This document shows, piece by piece, positions 16,882-25,430 of a stretch of DNA of 64,000 bases. The notes below the pieces were generated by a model. It made no database searches. It was given only the letters and a program-made list of their open reading frames with translations, and was not told the origin of the DNA. The stretch is from Cardiobacterium valvarum (lineage in GTDB: Bacteria > Pseudomonadota > Gammaproteobacteria > Cardiobacteriales > Cardiobacteriaceae): the NCBI RefSeq assembly GCF_900460955.1, contig NZ_UFUW01000001.1:1080738-1144737 (forward strand), given 5' to 3'. Every line of letters starts with the position of its first letter. Within the stretch, counting starts at the first letter, position 1. The position numbers and the translations under genes were made by a program.

Positions 16882-17655
16882 TTATTTTGCCGTGCCGCCG
16901 GAGATGTCGTACTTGAAGTATTTGTCGTTGACTTTTTTGTACGCGCCGTTTTCTTTGATGGCTTTGAGCGCGGCATTGAGGTCTTCGCGCAGTTTGTCGT
17001 CGCCTTTGCGCACGGCGATGGAGATGCCCGCGCCGAAGTATTTTTCATCGTTCACGTCGGCGCCGGCCTGCTCGAAGTCTTTGCCTTCTTCGCGTTGCAG
17101 GAAGCCGTCTTCCATCACGATTTTGTCGGCAAAGAGCAGGTCAACGCGTCCTGCGATGGCATCCTGGTTGGCGTCTTCCTGCGAAGTGTAGCGCTGGATG
17201 TTGGCGTCGGGGAATTTGTCGGTGACGTAGGTGTCGAAGATGGAGGCGCGCAGCACACCGATGGTTTTGCCTTTTATACTTTCCGGCGTCGGCTCGATGC
17301 TGCTGCCTTTGGCGCGGACAAAGAGGCCAGGGTTCGAGTAATAGGGGTCGGTGAAGGCGACGCTTTCGCGGCGTTCCGGGGTGTCGTTCATGGAGGCGAC
17401 GATGGCGTCGATTTTGTTGGTTTTCAGCGCCGGAATCAGCCCTTCCCAATCCATTTGTTCGTAGCGGCATTCGCGCTTCATTTCTGCGCAGAGGGCAAGG
17501 CCGATGTCAATGTCGAAGCCGGTCATTTTGCCGTCGCTGCCGGTTTCGGAGAATGGCGGGTAGGAGCCGTCGGTGGAAAACACCAGCACGTCGCCGGCAG
17601 CAAAAGCCGGGGCGGCGAAGGCTGCCGCAAGGGTGAGGGTCAGGATTTTTTTCAT
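16882..17655 (-). CDS. Periplasmic amino acid binding protein, HisJ/ArgT type
   Basis: 257 aa family 3 solute-binding protein. Signal peptide MKKILTLTLAAAFAAPAFA, mature from AGDVL. Ligand-pocket segments: DGSYPPFSE, MTGFDIDIGLALCAEM, LKTNKIDAIVASM, FTDPYYSNP and IAGRVDLLFADKIV. A Cys pair (CAEMKREC) sits where HisJ has its disulphide. It delivers histidine or other basic amino acids to HisQMP; the exact ligand cannot be read. With the his pathway deleted nearby, histidine uptake is a sensible role. Confidence 0.87.
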   Translation of the reverse strand: MKKILTLTLAAAFAAPAFAAGDVLVFSTDGSYPPFSETGSDGKMTGFDIDIGLALCAEMKRECRYEQMDWEGLIPALKTNKIDAIVASMNDTPERRESVAFTDPYYSNPGLFVRAKGSSIEPTPESIKGKTIGVLRASIFDTYVTDKFPDANIQRYTSQEDANQDAIAGRVDLLFADKIVMEDGFLQREEGKDFEQAGADVNDEKYFGAGISIAVRKGDDKLREDLNAALKAIKENGAYKKVNDKYFKYDISGGTAK

Positions 17656-17694
17656 GTTTACACCTTGATGTCTGTTGGATAAAAGGGATTGGCG

Positions 17695-17927
17695 TTATTT
17701 GGCGGTACTGCCGGAGATGCCGTACTTGAAGTATTTGCCCCCGATTTTTTTGTATTCGCCATTTTCTTTGATAGTTTTCAGCGCAGTGTTGAAAGCTCCG
17801 CGCAATTGGCTGTCAATTTCGGGAAAAGGTGGGCAGGTGGCGCCGGTAGCGGGGATGAGGGCGTCATCAACGGCGAATGTCCGGGAGGCAAAACCTGCCG
17901 CAAGGGCAAGGGCGGGTGTTTTTTCAT
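17695..17927 (-). pseudogene. Internally deleted binding-protein gene
   Basis: A second binding protein between hisP and the intact one. ATG 17927 and MKK start out of frame with PALALAAGFA; then ATCPPFPE (matching GSYPPFSE of the intact copy) jumps to LRGAFNTALKTIKENGEYKK and KYFKYGISGSTAK, the C-terminus. About 185 central residues are missing. It is a tandem duplicate reduced to its ends. Confidence 0.85.
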
Positions 17928-17930
17928 GAT

Positions 17931-18716
17931 TTATCCTTTGAGGCTGTTGGACAAAAATTGACGGACGCGCTCGGAATCGCTGTGGAAAAACAGCTTTTCC
18001 GGCCGTCCCTCTTCTTCGATCTGCCCCTGATGCAGGAACATCACATGGCTTGATACCTCGCGGGCGAAGCCCATTTCGTGGGTGACGACAATCATCGTCC
18101 GCCCCTCGGCTGCCAGTTCCTGCATCAAGCGCAGCACATCGCCGACCAGTTCCGGGTCAAGCGCCGAAGTCGGTTCGTCGAACAAAAGCGCATCCGGTTC
18201 CATCGCAAGCGCGCGAGCAATCGCCACCCGCTGCTGCTGGCCGCCGGAAAGCCTGTTCGGATAATAATCGCGCCGGTCATAGAGGCCGACCTTGTGCAAC
18301 AGCGCCGCTGCGCGTTCCGTCGCTTCCGCCTTCGGCACTTTCAAAACGTGCACCGGCGCCTCAATCAGATTCTGCAACACTGTCTTGTGCTGCCACAGGT
18401 TGAAATTCTGGAAGACCATCGCCAGCTTCGAGCGTACCCGCTGAATCTGGCGCAGACTGCCCGCCTCGCGCGTCCCCTTCTTCTCCTTAATCTGCACGAC
18501 TTCACCGGCAACGCGCACCTCGCCGCGATCCGGCATTTCGAGAAAATTAAGGCAGCGCAGGAATGTGCTCTTGCCCGAACCGGACGAACCGAGAATGGAC
18601 ACCACATCACCGCGCTGCGCGGTCAGGGAGATCCCCTTGAGCACCTCGACATCGCCGAAGGACTTGTGAATATCAACAGCTTGCAAAGCGGGAATCGCGC
18701 TCACCAGGGCCTCCAA
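17931..18716 (-). CDS. hisP: ABC transporter ATPase, HisP-like
   Basis: 261 aa. Walker A GSSGSGKST near 42-50, Q-loop VFQNFNLWQH, signature LSGGQQQR, Walker B ALLFDEPTSALDP and switch His in VVTHEMGFA. The insert VQIKEKKGTREAGS and the ending VRQFLSNSLKG match HisP over ArtP or GlnQ. It is the first gene of the operon; the 75 bp to dapE hold the divergent promoters. Confidence 0.9.
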   Translation of the reverse strand: MEALVSAIPALQAVDIHKSFGDVEVLKGISLTAQRGDVVSILGSSGSGKSTFLRCLNFLEMPDRGEVRVAGEVVQIKEKKGTREAGSLRQIQRVRSKLAMVFQNFNLWQHKTVLQNLIEAPVHVLKVPKAEATERAAALLHKVGLYDRRDYYPNRLSGGQQQRVAIARALAMEPDALLFDEPTSALDPELVGDVLRLMQELAAEGRTMIVVTHEMGFAREVSSHVMFLHQGQIEEEGRPEKLFFHSDSERVRQFLSNSLKG

Positions 18717-18791
18717 AAGTAAAGAAAGGGGCCGATTCTACACCAACCGCCCCGCTTGTCTATACAATGCCTTTCTTTCGGAAACAAGCCC

Positions 18792-19940
18792 ATGAACCCT
18801 ACACTCGACCTCCTGCAAGACCTCATCCGCCGCCCTTCCATCACGCCCGATGACGCCGGTTGCCAGCAACTCATTAGTGAACGCCTGCAAGCGGCTGGCT
18901 TTACCGTGCGCCACCTCCGCCTCGGCGACACTGACAACCTTTGGGCGACACACGGTAGCGGTACACCGCTCGTCGCTTTCGCCGGACATACCGACGTTGT
19001 TCCGCCTGGCGACGAGGCGCTATGGCAATCACCGCCATTTGCGCCCACCATTCGCGACGGCAACCTCTACGGACGTGGTGCCGCCGATATGAAAGCAGGC
19101 GTGGCGGCGATGACCGTCGCCCTTGAACGTCTCGCTGCCACAGCGCACCACGGCACCCTCGCCCTGCTGCTCACCAGCGACGAAGAAGGCGACGGCGCCC
19201 ACGGCACCCAAGCAGTACTGCAACAACTGCGCGAAGAAGGCACCCATATTGACTACGCCATCGTCGGCGAGCCCTCCTGCCGCGTCCAGCTTGGCGACCA
19301 GGCGCGGCACGGACGGCGCGGCTCGCTGCACCTGCACCTCACCATTCATGGCAAACAGGGTCATGTTGCCTATCCGGACAACGCGCGCAACCCCATCCAT
19401 GCGCTTGCCGCCGTCATCCATCGCCTCAGCACCACCGTTTGGGACAGCGGCAACACCCACTTCCCGCCAACCTCCTTCCAGGTCAGCAACATCATGGGCG
19501 GCAACGGTGCGGAAAACGTCGTCCCCGCCAGTGCCACCTGCAAAATGAACTGGCGCTACAACAACCGGCACCACAGCGGCCACCTGCAACAAAAAACCAT
19601 TGCCCTCATCGAACCCCTCATGGAAGAGCGCGAAACCCGCGCCGAATACCAATGGAAACTTGCCGGCGAGCCGTTTCTCACTGAAAACGCCGCCCTGATG
19701 CAGGCGCTACGTAGTGCAGTGGCTTGCCACTGCGGCACCGGTCTTGATTACGACACCGGCGGCGGCACCTCGGACGCCCGCTTCCTCGCCAAAAGTGGCA
19801 CGGCAACCATCGAATTTGGCCCCGTCGGCAGCAGCCTGCACCAGATTGACGAACACGTCCGCGTCGCCGACCTCGCCCCACTTGCCGCCATCTATGAAGA
19901 CACCGTGCGCGAACTGTGGCAGCGGCTGAAACGGCAATAG
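18792..19940 (+). CDS. dapE: Succinyl-diaminopimelate desuccinylase
   Basis: Removes succinate from N-succinyl-LL-DAP in lysine and peptidoglycan synthesis; dizinc M20 peptidase fold. 382 aa from ATG 18792, chosen because the family starts a few residues before LLQDLIRRPSITPDDAGCQ; the open frame upstream adds 12 unlikely residues. Metal and catalytic residues H66 and D68 (GHTDVVPPG), D99 (GAADMKAG), E131/E132 (SDEEGDG) and a late His in GSSLHQIDEHV are present. Confidence 0.95.
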   Translation: MNPTLDLLQDLIRRPSITPDDAGCQQLISERLQAAGFTVRHLRLGDTDNLWATHGSGTPLVAFAGHTDVVPPGDEALWQSPPFAPTIRDGNLYGRGAADMKAGVAAMTVALERLAATAHHGTLALLLTSDEEGDGAHGTQAVLQQLREEGTHIDYAIVGEPSCRVQLGDQARHGRRGSLHLHLTIHGKQGHVAYPDNARNPIHALAAVIHRLSTTVWDSGNTHFPPTSFQVSNIMGGNGAENVVPASATCKMNWRYNNRHHSGHLQQKTIALIEPLMEERETRAEYQWKLAGEPFLTENAALMQALRSAVACHCGTGLDYDTGGGTSDARFLAKSGTATIEFGPVGSSLHQIDEHVRVADLAPLAAIYEDTVRELWQRLKRQ

Positions 19941-19960
19941 CAAAACCGCCTCCCTCTTCC

Positions 19961-20091
19961 CTGCTTGACGAGCCCAATAATTACGCCGCTTGGCGCGCTT
20001 CCGTTAGCGCGATGACGCTACGCAAAAAGAAAAACGTAGAGACGTCGTAGGCAACGTCTCTACGAAATCCAGTAACTACGCCGCTTGGCGG
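19961..20091 (+). repeat. Two dispersed 25-bp repeats around a palindrome
   Basis: Units at 19961-19997 (CTGCTTGACG, CCCAATAATTA, CGCCGCTTGGCG) and 20067-20091 (CCAGTAACTA, CGCCGCTTGGCG). Between them at 20035-20064 lies CGTAGAGACGT / ACGTCTCTACG, a perfect 11-bp inverted repeat whose relative occurs at 51114-51140. Confidence 0.75.
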
Positions 20092-20134
20092 CATCTTGCT
20101 ATAAGCAAGGGTTGCGCCATCCGAAGCGCGGCAG

Positions 20135-20302
20135 CTATTTGTGCCAGCTGCTGCCACCGCCACTACCCCAGTTGGTACTGCTGCCGGAATAGCTGCGACT
20201 GCCGCTGTTGCTGTCAGATATGAAGCCGCTCATGCTGTAATTGATGGCGGTGCTGATGCCAAGACCAATAAGAACGAGGATGTAGTAGGTGTTGCGGTTC
20301 AT
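20135..20302 (-). CDS. Small single-helix membrane protein with Gly/Ser tail
   Basis: 55 aa from ATG 20302, 16 bp after the stop of the DUF4178-like gene; a longer start at 20368 would overlap that gene by 50 bp. One membrane helix (YYILVLIGLGISTAINY) then a Ser/Gly/Asn-rich tail. DUF4178 genes are often accompanied by small membrane proteins, so it is probably the partner of the gene upstream. Confidence 0.5.
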   Translation of the reverse strand: MNRNTYYILVLIGLGISTAINYSMSGFISDSNSGSRSYSGSSTNWGSGGGSSWHK

Positions 20303-20318
20303 GGATTTGTCTGTGGGT

Positions 20319-21806
20319 TCAGTCGTCGTCTTCTTCGTCTTCGTCTTCGCCGCCGCTCTTTTTGCCAATACGGTAGAGGGCGTTGATGATGAAGCCGCTC
20401 ATCACGATGGAAGCGGCGAGGGTGTCGCCGCTCATGCCCAGCCAGGCGGGGATGTTGATGATGAAGTAGGTGATGACGAGGATGATGAAGCCGCTTTGGA
20501 GGTTGTTGTTGCCCGTGCCGTTATCTGCGAGTTCCCGCCCGAACCAGGTCTCAATTTGGGCGCGGCTGGTTGGCACGCTGCGGCTCCAGTTAAGCTCGTG
20601 CGCGTTTTGTTCAGCGCTCAGTTTCTCCCGTTTACCGGCGTCATAATCATGGTGCGCGAGTTCGTCGCCTTTCTTGATGTGCCAGTAAAAAGCCCCGGCA
20701 GCATGGCGAACACGGCTGCGGTAATCATAAAGTTTCTCCATGCCGCGTGGCGCACCATTGCCCTTCAATGCCGGCCAGTCATTCAAAGTATGGCTGACGC
20801 TCCATTCACCGTCATCGGTTTCGACCAGCCACAGAAAACCTTGCTGCGGATGATAGAGCAAATATTCCGTCCAGCCGCTGTCTTCGCCGATTTCTTCCTT
20901 ATAAACCAAGCCGATGAGCGTGTATTTGTTGCCATCAATATTGGCTTCGGCACCAAGCGGCAAAGAATGGCGCTCGGCAATCTTTTGCTGCCGCTCGCTG
21001 GTGGTACGGGCGCTGGCAATGAGGCTGTTGCTCTCCAGATCGCTGCCGCAACTGGGGCAGATAATGGTTGGGGTGAGGCCGCGCAGCCAGTCCACCGGAG
21101 CGCCGCAGTGCGGACAATTACCGCTGGCGCGGCTGCCTTTGAGGGCACCGGCGGTGTCGAGAATCTGCGCGTCGCTGCGGGTATTGGCGAGAGCAAGGTT
21201 GGCGAGGACAACCCCACGTCCGATAAAAATTTCGGGCGGATCTTCACCGTAATCCAGAGTCAGGAAGTGGCTTTCGCAGCGGTAATCGGCAACGCGATTG
21301 TGGCGCGTGCCGCTGAAAGGGTAGGGCAGTTCGCCTTCGGCGCTGGCGCGTTCAAGCGTGATGTCGCGTACGTCGGCGGCCAGATAAACATTGCCGTCCA
21401 CAGTGAGACGGCTTTCGCCGGCGCGAATGTCAGTGAAGCGGGGCAGGGTGGCATTGCTGGTGGCGGGGCGGGTGAGGACGTACTGATCGCCACTTTCGGA
21501 TAACCAGCCGCTGCTGCCGTCATTGTAGAAGAGATACCATTCATTCCAGACGCCGGCATCGTAGCGGGCTTGCAGGCGACCGACGATGGTAAAGGCTTGC
21601 CCTTGATCGTGCCCGGTGGTGCCGATTTGCAGCGGGCTGTAATCCTCGAAAGGCGCGCTGTCTTCACCGCTGTCGCTGACGCTCGCGCCATCGCGGATGA
21701 GCAGGCTGCGGCAGTAGGGACAAACGAGAGTTTTGGCGCTGGCGCTGTGGCTGTGCACGGGGCCGCCGCAGCTGGGGCAGGTGGTGTGGAAGATGCCTTG
21801 GGTCAT
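20319..21806 (-). CDS. DUF4178-type zinc-ribbon membrane protein
   Basis: 495 aa from ATG 21806 (the longer open frame adds 61 unlikely residues). Two zinc ribbons: CPSCGGPVHSHSASAKTLVC.. (CxxC...CPYC near residues 9-33) and CPHCGAPVDW...CPSC near 205-230. Each is followed by a DUF4178-like beta domain with WxxYLLY/WYLFYN and a 'WL.E' strand. Two membrane helices lie near 435-475 and the C-terminus is acidic (EDEDEEDDD). The function of the family is unknown; such genes often sit with polyamine-synthase-like and DUF350 genes, which are absent here. Confidence 0.75.
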   Translation of the reverse strand: MTQGIFHTTCPSCGGPVHSHSASAKTLVCPYCRSLLIRDGASVSDSGEDSAPFEDYSPLQIGTTGHDQGQAFTIVGRLQARYDAGVWNEWYLFYNDGSSGWLSESGDQYVLTRPATSNATLPRFTDIRAGESRLTVDGNVYLAADVRDITLERASAEGELPYPFSGTRHNRVADYRCESHFLTLDYGEDPPEIFIGRGVVLANLALANTRSDAQILDTAGALKGSRASGNCPHCGAPVDWLRGLTPTIICPSCGSDLESNSLIASARTTSERQQKIAERHSLPLGAEANIDGNKYTLIGLVYKEEIGEDSGWTEYLLYHPQQGFLWLVETDDGEWSVSHTLNDWPALKGNGAPRGMEKLYDYRSRVRHAAGAFYWHIKKGDELAHHDYDAGKREKLSAEQNAHELNWSRSVPTSRAQIETWFGRELADNGTGNNNLQSGFIILVITYFIINIPAWLGMSGDTLAASIVMSGFIINALYRIGKKSGGEDEDEEDDD

Positions 21807-22070
21807 GGCTAACTCGTACCGGGCGGTGATTCTTTGAGTGGATGGCAGATAAGCGGCAAATTGCCTGTTTTTGTGGAGTATAGTACGGAAAATTAACATC
21901 GGAACAAACCATATCGCCGTGCTTCTCTGGCAGATGACAGTGTTTCCCGCTGATTGATTGGCTCGCACACGGATACGGCCACATTTCATGCTATTCGAGC
22001 CGGAAAATCATGAGGATTGCCCGCTGTTTGCAACACCCCAATGGTGATAATGCGCGCCTTATATGTGGGG

Positions 22071-22090
22071 CCTTTGTACACGATAGAAAG
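22071..22090 (-). other. Array-boundary motif, left
   Basis: Minus strand reads CTTTCTATCGTGTACAAAGG; mirror image of the motif at the right end of this array. Confidence 0.5.
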
Positions 22091-22430
22091 CTGCCAAGCG
22101 GCGTCGTTACTGGGCCCGTCAAGCGACGTGCTTGCTGGGGCCGCCAAGCGACGTCATTGCTGGGCTCGCCAAGCGACGTCATTGCTGGGCTCGCCAAGCG
22201 GTGTGATTGCTGGATCCGTCAAGCGGCGTCGTGTTACTGGGCCCGTCAAGCGACGTGATTGCTGGGCTCGCCAAGCGGCGTGATTGCTGGGCTCGCCAAG
22301 CGGCGTCGTTACTGGGTCCGCCAAGCGGTGTGATTGCTGGGCTCGCCAAGCGGCGTGATTGCTGGGCTCGCCAAGCGGCGTCGTTACTGGGTCCGCCAAG
22401 CGGCGTAATTGTTGGGTAAACCAAGCTGGG
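22091..22430 (-). repeat. Array of about 13-14 units of the 25-bp repeat
   Basis: Here the family is in the opposite orientation: CGCCAAGCGGCG plus TNATTGCTGGGCT or TCGTTACTGGGTC. Period is 24-28 bp, mostly exactly 25. Two linker types alternate irregularly. The stretch 21807-22563 contains no gene that I can support; open frames across the array are artefacts of the repeat. Confidence 0.9.
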
Positions 22431-22436
22431 AGAGCA

Positions 22437-22454
22437 TTTTTGTCATGTACGAAG
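22437..22454 (+). other. Array-boundary motif, right
   Basis: TTTTTGTCATGTACGAAG directly after the last, degenerate unit; inverted relative to the copy at 22071. Confidence 0.5.
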
Positions 22455-22563
22455 ATTTGGGGCAATACCATCCAAGCGCATGCGCGGCAAAGCCTGTTCA
22501 TCACTCCCATCATCTTTCCATGACAGAGCTACCGATAGCATGGCCGCTGTGGCGCGCGACTTG

Positions 22564-22956
22564 TCATTTTTCCTTTTGCAGCACGGCGACCAGGGCGCGC
22601 AAGGCGATGAGTTCGTTTTCTTTTTGTTTTAGCAATTCGTCTTTATGGGCAATGATAAGTTGCAGCTTTTCATTCTCGGCTGCGATAGTTTCTGCGCCCT
22701 GATAGTAATTTCCATAGTGTGTGCCACTATTATTTTCAGAGAATAAACAGATTAATCCTTTTTCGCTGATATTAATGAGTTCGACAAGATCCATATCAAA
22801 TGCCTGGGTGATTTGCGTCAAACGATCTAGATTCAGCTTGCTTTCGCCCCGCTCAATTTTGGCATAACCGTTTTTTGACATATGAATACGCTCCGCCATC
22901 TCTTCTTGTGACTAGCCTTTCATTTCGCGCAGAAGGCGAGTTTTATCGCTCAGCAT
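22564..22956 (-). pseudogene. XRE-type regulator with amber codon 15
   Basis: From ATG 22956 the frame reads LSDKTRLLREMKG, then TAG at 22914-22912, then SQEEMAERIHMSKNGYAKIE. Family members have Trp where the stop lies (KGWSQEE), so TGG to TAG is the simplest reading. Residues 20-75 complete the Cro/CI domain; 85-130 form a coiled coil (ENEKLQLIIAHKDELLKQKE). A restart at ATG 22899 would lose the first helix. Loss of this repressor could free the divergent gene at 23161. Confidence 0.75.
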
Positions 22957-23006
22957 CGTGATACCTCCATTGGTTCAGGAATAGTATTGCTGTTTTCAGC
23001 CTATCA

Positions 23007-23049
23007 AAATGGGTAAAAAGCCTACTGTAGGTTGGTTGTTTACCCATTT
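23007..23049. promoter_or_regulatory. Nested palindrome, likely XRE operator
   Basis: AAATGGGTAAA (23007-23017) and TTTACCCATTT (23039-23049) are perfect 11-bp arms; CCTACTGTAGG (23021-23031) is a second palindrome inside. It lies in the divergent region between the XRE gene and the gene at 23161. Confidence 0.65.
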
Positions 23050-23160
23050 AGGTCGTATTATAATATGAAAAATTCATTATGGGGAAACAAATGCCATCGC
23101 CTTCACGAGAAGGCTTGAGTTAGCAATTTGTTTATTTTTCTTTTGGAAAATGGTGATTAT

Positions 23161-24263
23161 ATGTCCGGAAAATGGAAAGATAAAATTGAGAACATCGATA
23201 AAGAGAAACTCAAACAGGAAATTCGGGATAAGGCTGAAGCCTTGCAGAAAAGAGCCCAACATTTATTGAAGGAAGGGGTAATTTCTGATGAGCAGTTTGC
23301 AGTGCTGCAACAGAAAGCAAAACATATTCTGCGGGAAGGCTTGATTTCTGACGAGCAGTTTGCCTCTATGCGCGAAAAAAACAAACACCTGCTGCAAAAT
23401 GGTTTCGCCAATAGAGAGCCGGATCAGGATGATGAAAACGCTCCAGATTTAGCTTTATCAGAAACTTTTCTTTTAAACGTCTGCTGTGGAAATTCGCTTT
23501 CTCTTTTTTCGCCTTTATAGCCGTTGTTGCTATTTATAAACAAACAGAGATGGATGCGATGGCGTTATCGCGAATTGACCCCGTGCCCCATGCACAGGAA
23601 CTGGTTGCAGAGAAAAGATTTGCAGAAGCGGAAGATTATCTCGGCTATTTTATGGAATTCGATTATGTGAAAGATAACCCACAGGCTGTTGAGTTATATG
23701 CTCAGATTGAAAGCACCCGTAGTAGTTGGTCGTATAATCTGAAGAAGATAGGTGAAGGTCTTATCAAGGGGAAAAGCGATGAAACAATCGGGAATGTAAC
23801 GGGAGCGGTGTCTGATTTCCTGGTTATTGGCGACATCAGAGATCTGAGCATTGAAGGAGTGAAATATGTAAAGGGCGAAGAAGTTGATGAGGTTTTGGTG
23901 GCTTTATCAACAATTGGCGTTGTTGCGACGGGAACGCAGGTTGCCAGTGCCGCGGGTGCAGCCGTAACAGGGGGCGCTGCAGCACCAACAGTGAGCGCAT
24001 CAACAACAGCAAAGACTTCGATTGTGATGCTGAAGACAGCAAGGAAATTGGGGAAATTACCAAAATGGTTGCTGAAAGGCATCAAGGAAGCAGCTGTAGC
24101 TGTTAAGGAAAGCAAGAGTATTGCAAAATTGACGGATCTTTTTGATGATGTTTATAAGTTGGCAAAAACCAAAGGCGGTTTGGAAATTCTGAGCAAGACA
24201 ACGGATGCAGCTTCTTTAAAGAGAATGGCGAATTTTGGGCGTAATGGACAAATTTCATGCTAA
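23161..24263 (+). pseudogene. Membrane protein gene broken by frameshift and IS
   Basis: ATG 23161 (MSGKWKDKIENIDKEKL) begins a charged helical region with two short repeats, HLLKEGVISDEQFAVLQQKAK and its copy with ILREGLISDEQFASMREK. At a run of four A (23435-23438) the frame is lost; with one more A it would continue as KRSRFSFIRNFSFKRLLWKF and a membrane helix, then into the second open stretch (MDAMALSRIDPVPHAQELV...). That part has an Ala/Gly-rich hydrophobic region and ends, truncated, where the insertion sequence begins. No family recognised. Confidence 0.7.
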
Positions 24264-25304
24264 GAATCGCCGTAGCCCTTACGCTGCAAGGCTTTACGCG
24301 AGGTCAAAACCTTTGAACACAAAAAATGCTTTTTCTGCGGCTCAAAACAGGTCAAGAAAAACGGGCATCGTGACAACGGGAAACAGCAATACCATTGCGG
24401 CTCCTGCAAGCGCCAATTCATAGGGGGCCAACGCCTTAATCCCAACACCCTTTGGCGGCGCTACAGCGAAGGCAAGCAAAGCGCCGCACAACTTGCCGCG
24501 CAGTACGGATGCAGCATCAAAACGATCCGTCGCCACCTCATCAAAGCCGCTACACAGGCCGAATGCGCGCTGCCACAGGCACCCGTGAACCTCATCATGG
24601 ACACCACCTATTTCGGCCGAAAATGGGGCGTCATGGTCCTCTACGACGCTTGCAGCAAGCGCGCCTTGATGGTCGTGGCAGTTGAGCGGGAAACCAACGC
24701 GCTCTACACGCAGGCGGTCGCGGCGTTGCGAGAAAAAGGCATTGAGATACAAAGCATTATCTGCGATGGCAAAAGCGGCTTGCTGGATTCGTTCCTGGGT
24801 ATACCCGTAGATGTGCCAATTTCACCAAATAAAAATCATCGTGCGCCACCTGAGCAGAAAGCCTAAAAGCCGGGCGGCACAGGCGCTGCGGGCCCTGTCA
24901 TTGACCCTGACGGAGACCACTCAGGCGGCGTTTGAAGCGGCGCTCAAGCGCTGGTACGAGCAGTACGCCGCCTTCCTGAACGAACGCAGCGTGAACGAGA
25001 AAACAGGCCGCTCACACTACACACATAAGCGCCTGCGCACCGCCTACAACAGCCTGAAACGGCATCTGCCATGGTTGTTTACCTGCGAGCGTTTTCCCGA
25101 CCTGGGTATCCCGAATACGACCAATTTGCTGGAAGGGAAATTCAGCGAAATGAAGCAGCTTTTGCAGTGTCATCGGGGCTTGAAAAAAGAGAGTAAGTTG
25201 CGGTTTATAAAAGATTATTTCAGCAAAAAATAGAGGGAAGAGCATGAAATTTGTCCATTAGAGCGCAACGTCTCAAAAAAAGCATGAAATTTGTCCATTA
25301 CGCC
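24238..25304 (+). mobile_element. Insertion sequence, IS256-like variant Zn-binding type
   Basis: Bounded by perfect 24-bp inverted repeats GGCGTAATGGACAAATTTCATGCT (24238-24261, written in two parts: GGCG + TAATGGACAAATTTCATGCT) and its complement at 25281-25304. An extra copy of the right end occurs 40 bp inside, at 25241-25260. I saw no obvious target duplication. It truncates the membrane-protein gene, whose 3' part is not found beyond it. Confidence 0.8.
24300..25233 (+). pseudogene. Transposase, multiply frameshifted
   Basis: In one frame from about 24300: EVKTFEHKKCFFCGSKQVKK, YHCGSCKRQF (two CxxC zinc-ribbon pairs), a helix-turn-helix (AAQYGCSIKTIRRHL) and MDTTYFGRKWGVMV with the first catalytic Asp. 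At about 24812 two bases are missing (CCCGTA|GATGTG); the rest follows in another frame as MCQFHQIKIIVRHL...TGRSHYTHKRLRTAY, ending KDYFSKK. No start codon is in frame before EVKTF. The enzyme is therefore inactive. Confidence 0.8.
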
Positions 25305-25401
25305 GAAAATCCGGCATTTATGTCGCTTGGCCACGTTGCAGGCAACATATCAAAAATGAAAAGCGCAGCGACAAAACTCAGTAATTACGCCGCTTAGCGG
25401 G
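25305..25401 (+). repeat. Degenerate 25-bp repeats behind the IS
   Basis: ATGTCGCTTGGCC near 25319 and CAGTAATTACGCCGCTTAGCGG at 25378-25400, with CACGTTGCAGGCAACAT in between, a relative of the GAGACGTTGCAGGC palindromes at 20035 and 51114. The boundary motif TTTGTCATGTGTGAAG follows at 25408. Confidence 0.65.
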
Positions 25402-25430
25402 ATTTTGTTTGTCATGTGTGAAGGACTATT

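Noticed and set aside
15578..17191. 537-codon frame antisense to the importer genes
   Set aside because: hisM, hisQ and the binding protein on the other strand match known families throughout.
22091..22430. CRISPR array
   Set aside because: Cores are 12 bp and linkers about 13 bp, linkers fall into two or three types rather than unique spacers, and no cas gene is near.
22017..22513. Repeat-peptide frames over the second array
   Set aside because: Same cause as at 11 kb; the peptides only mirror the DNA repeat.
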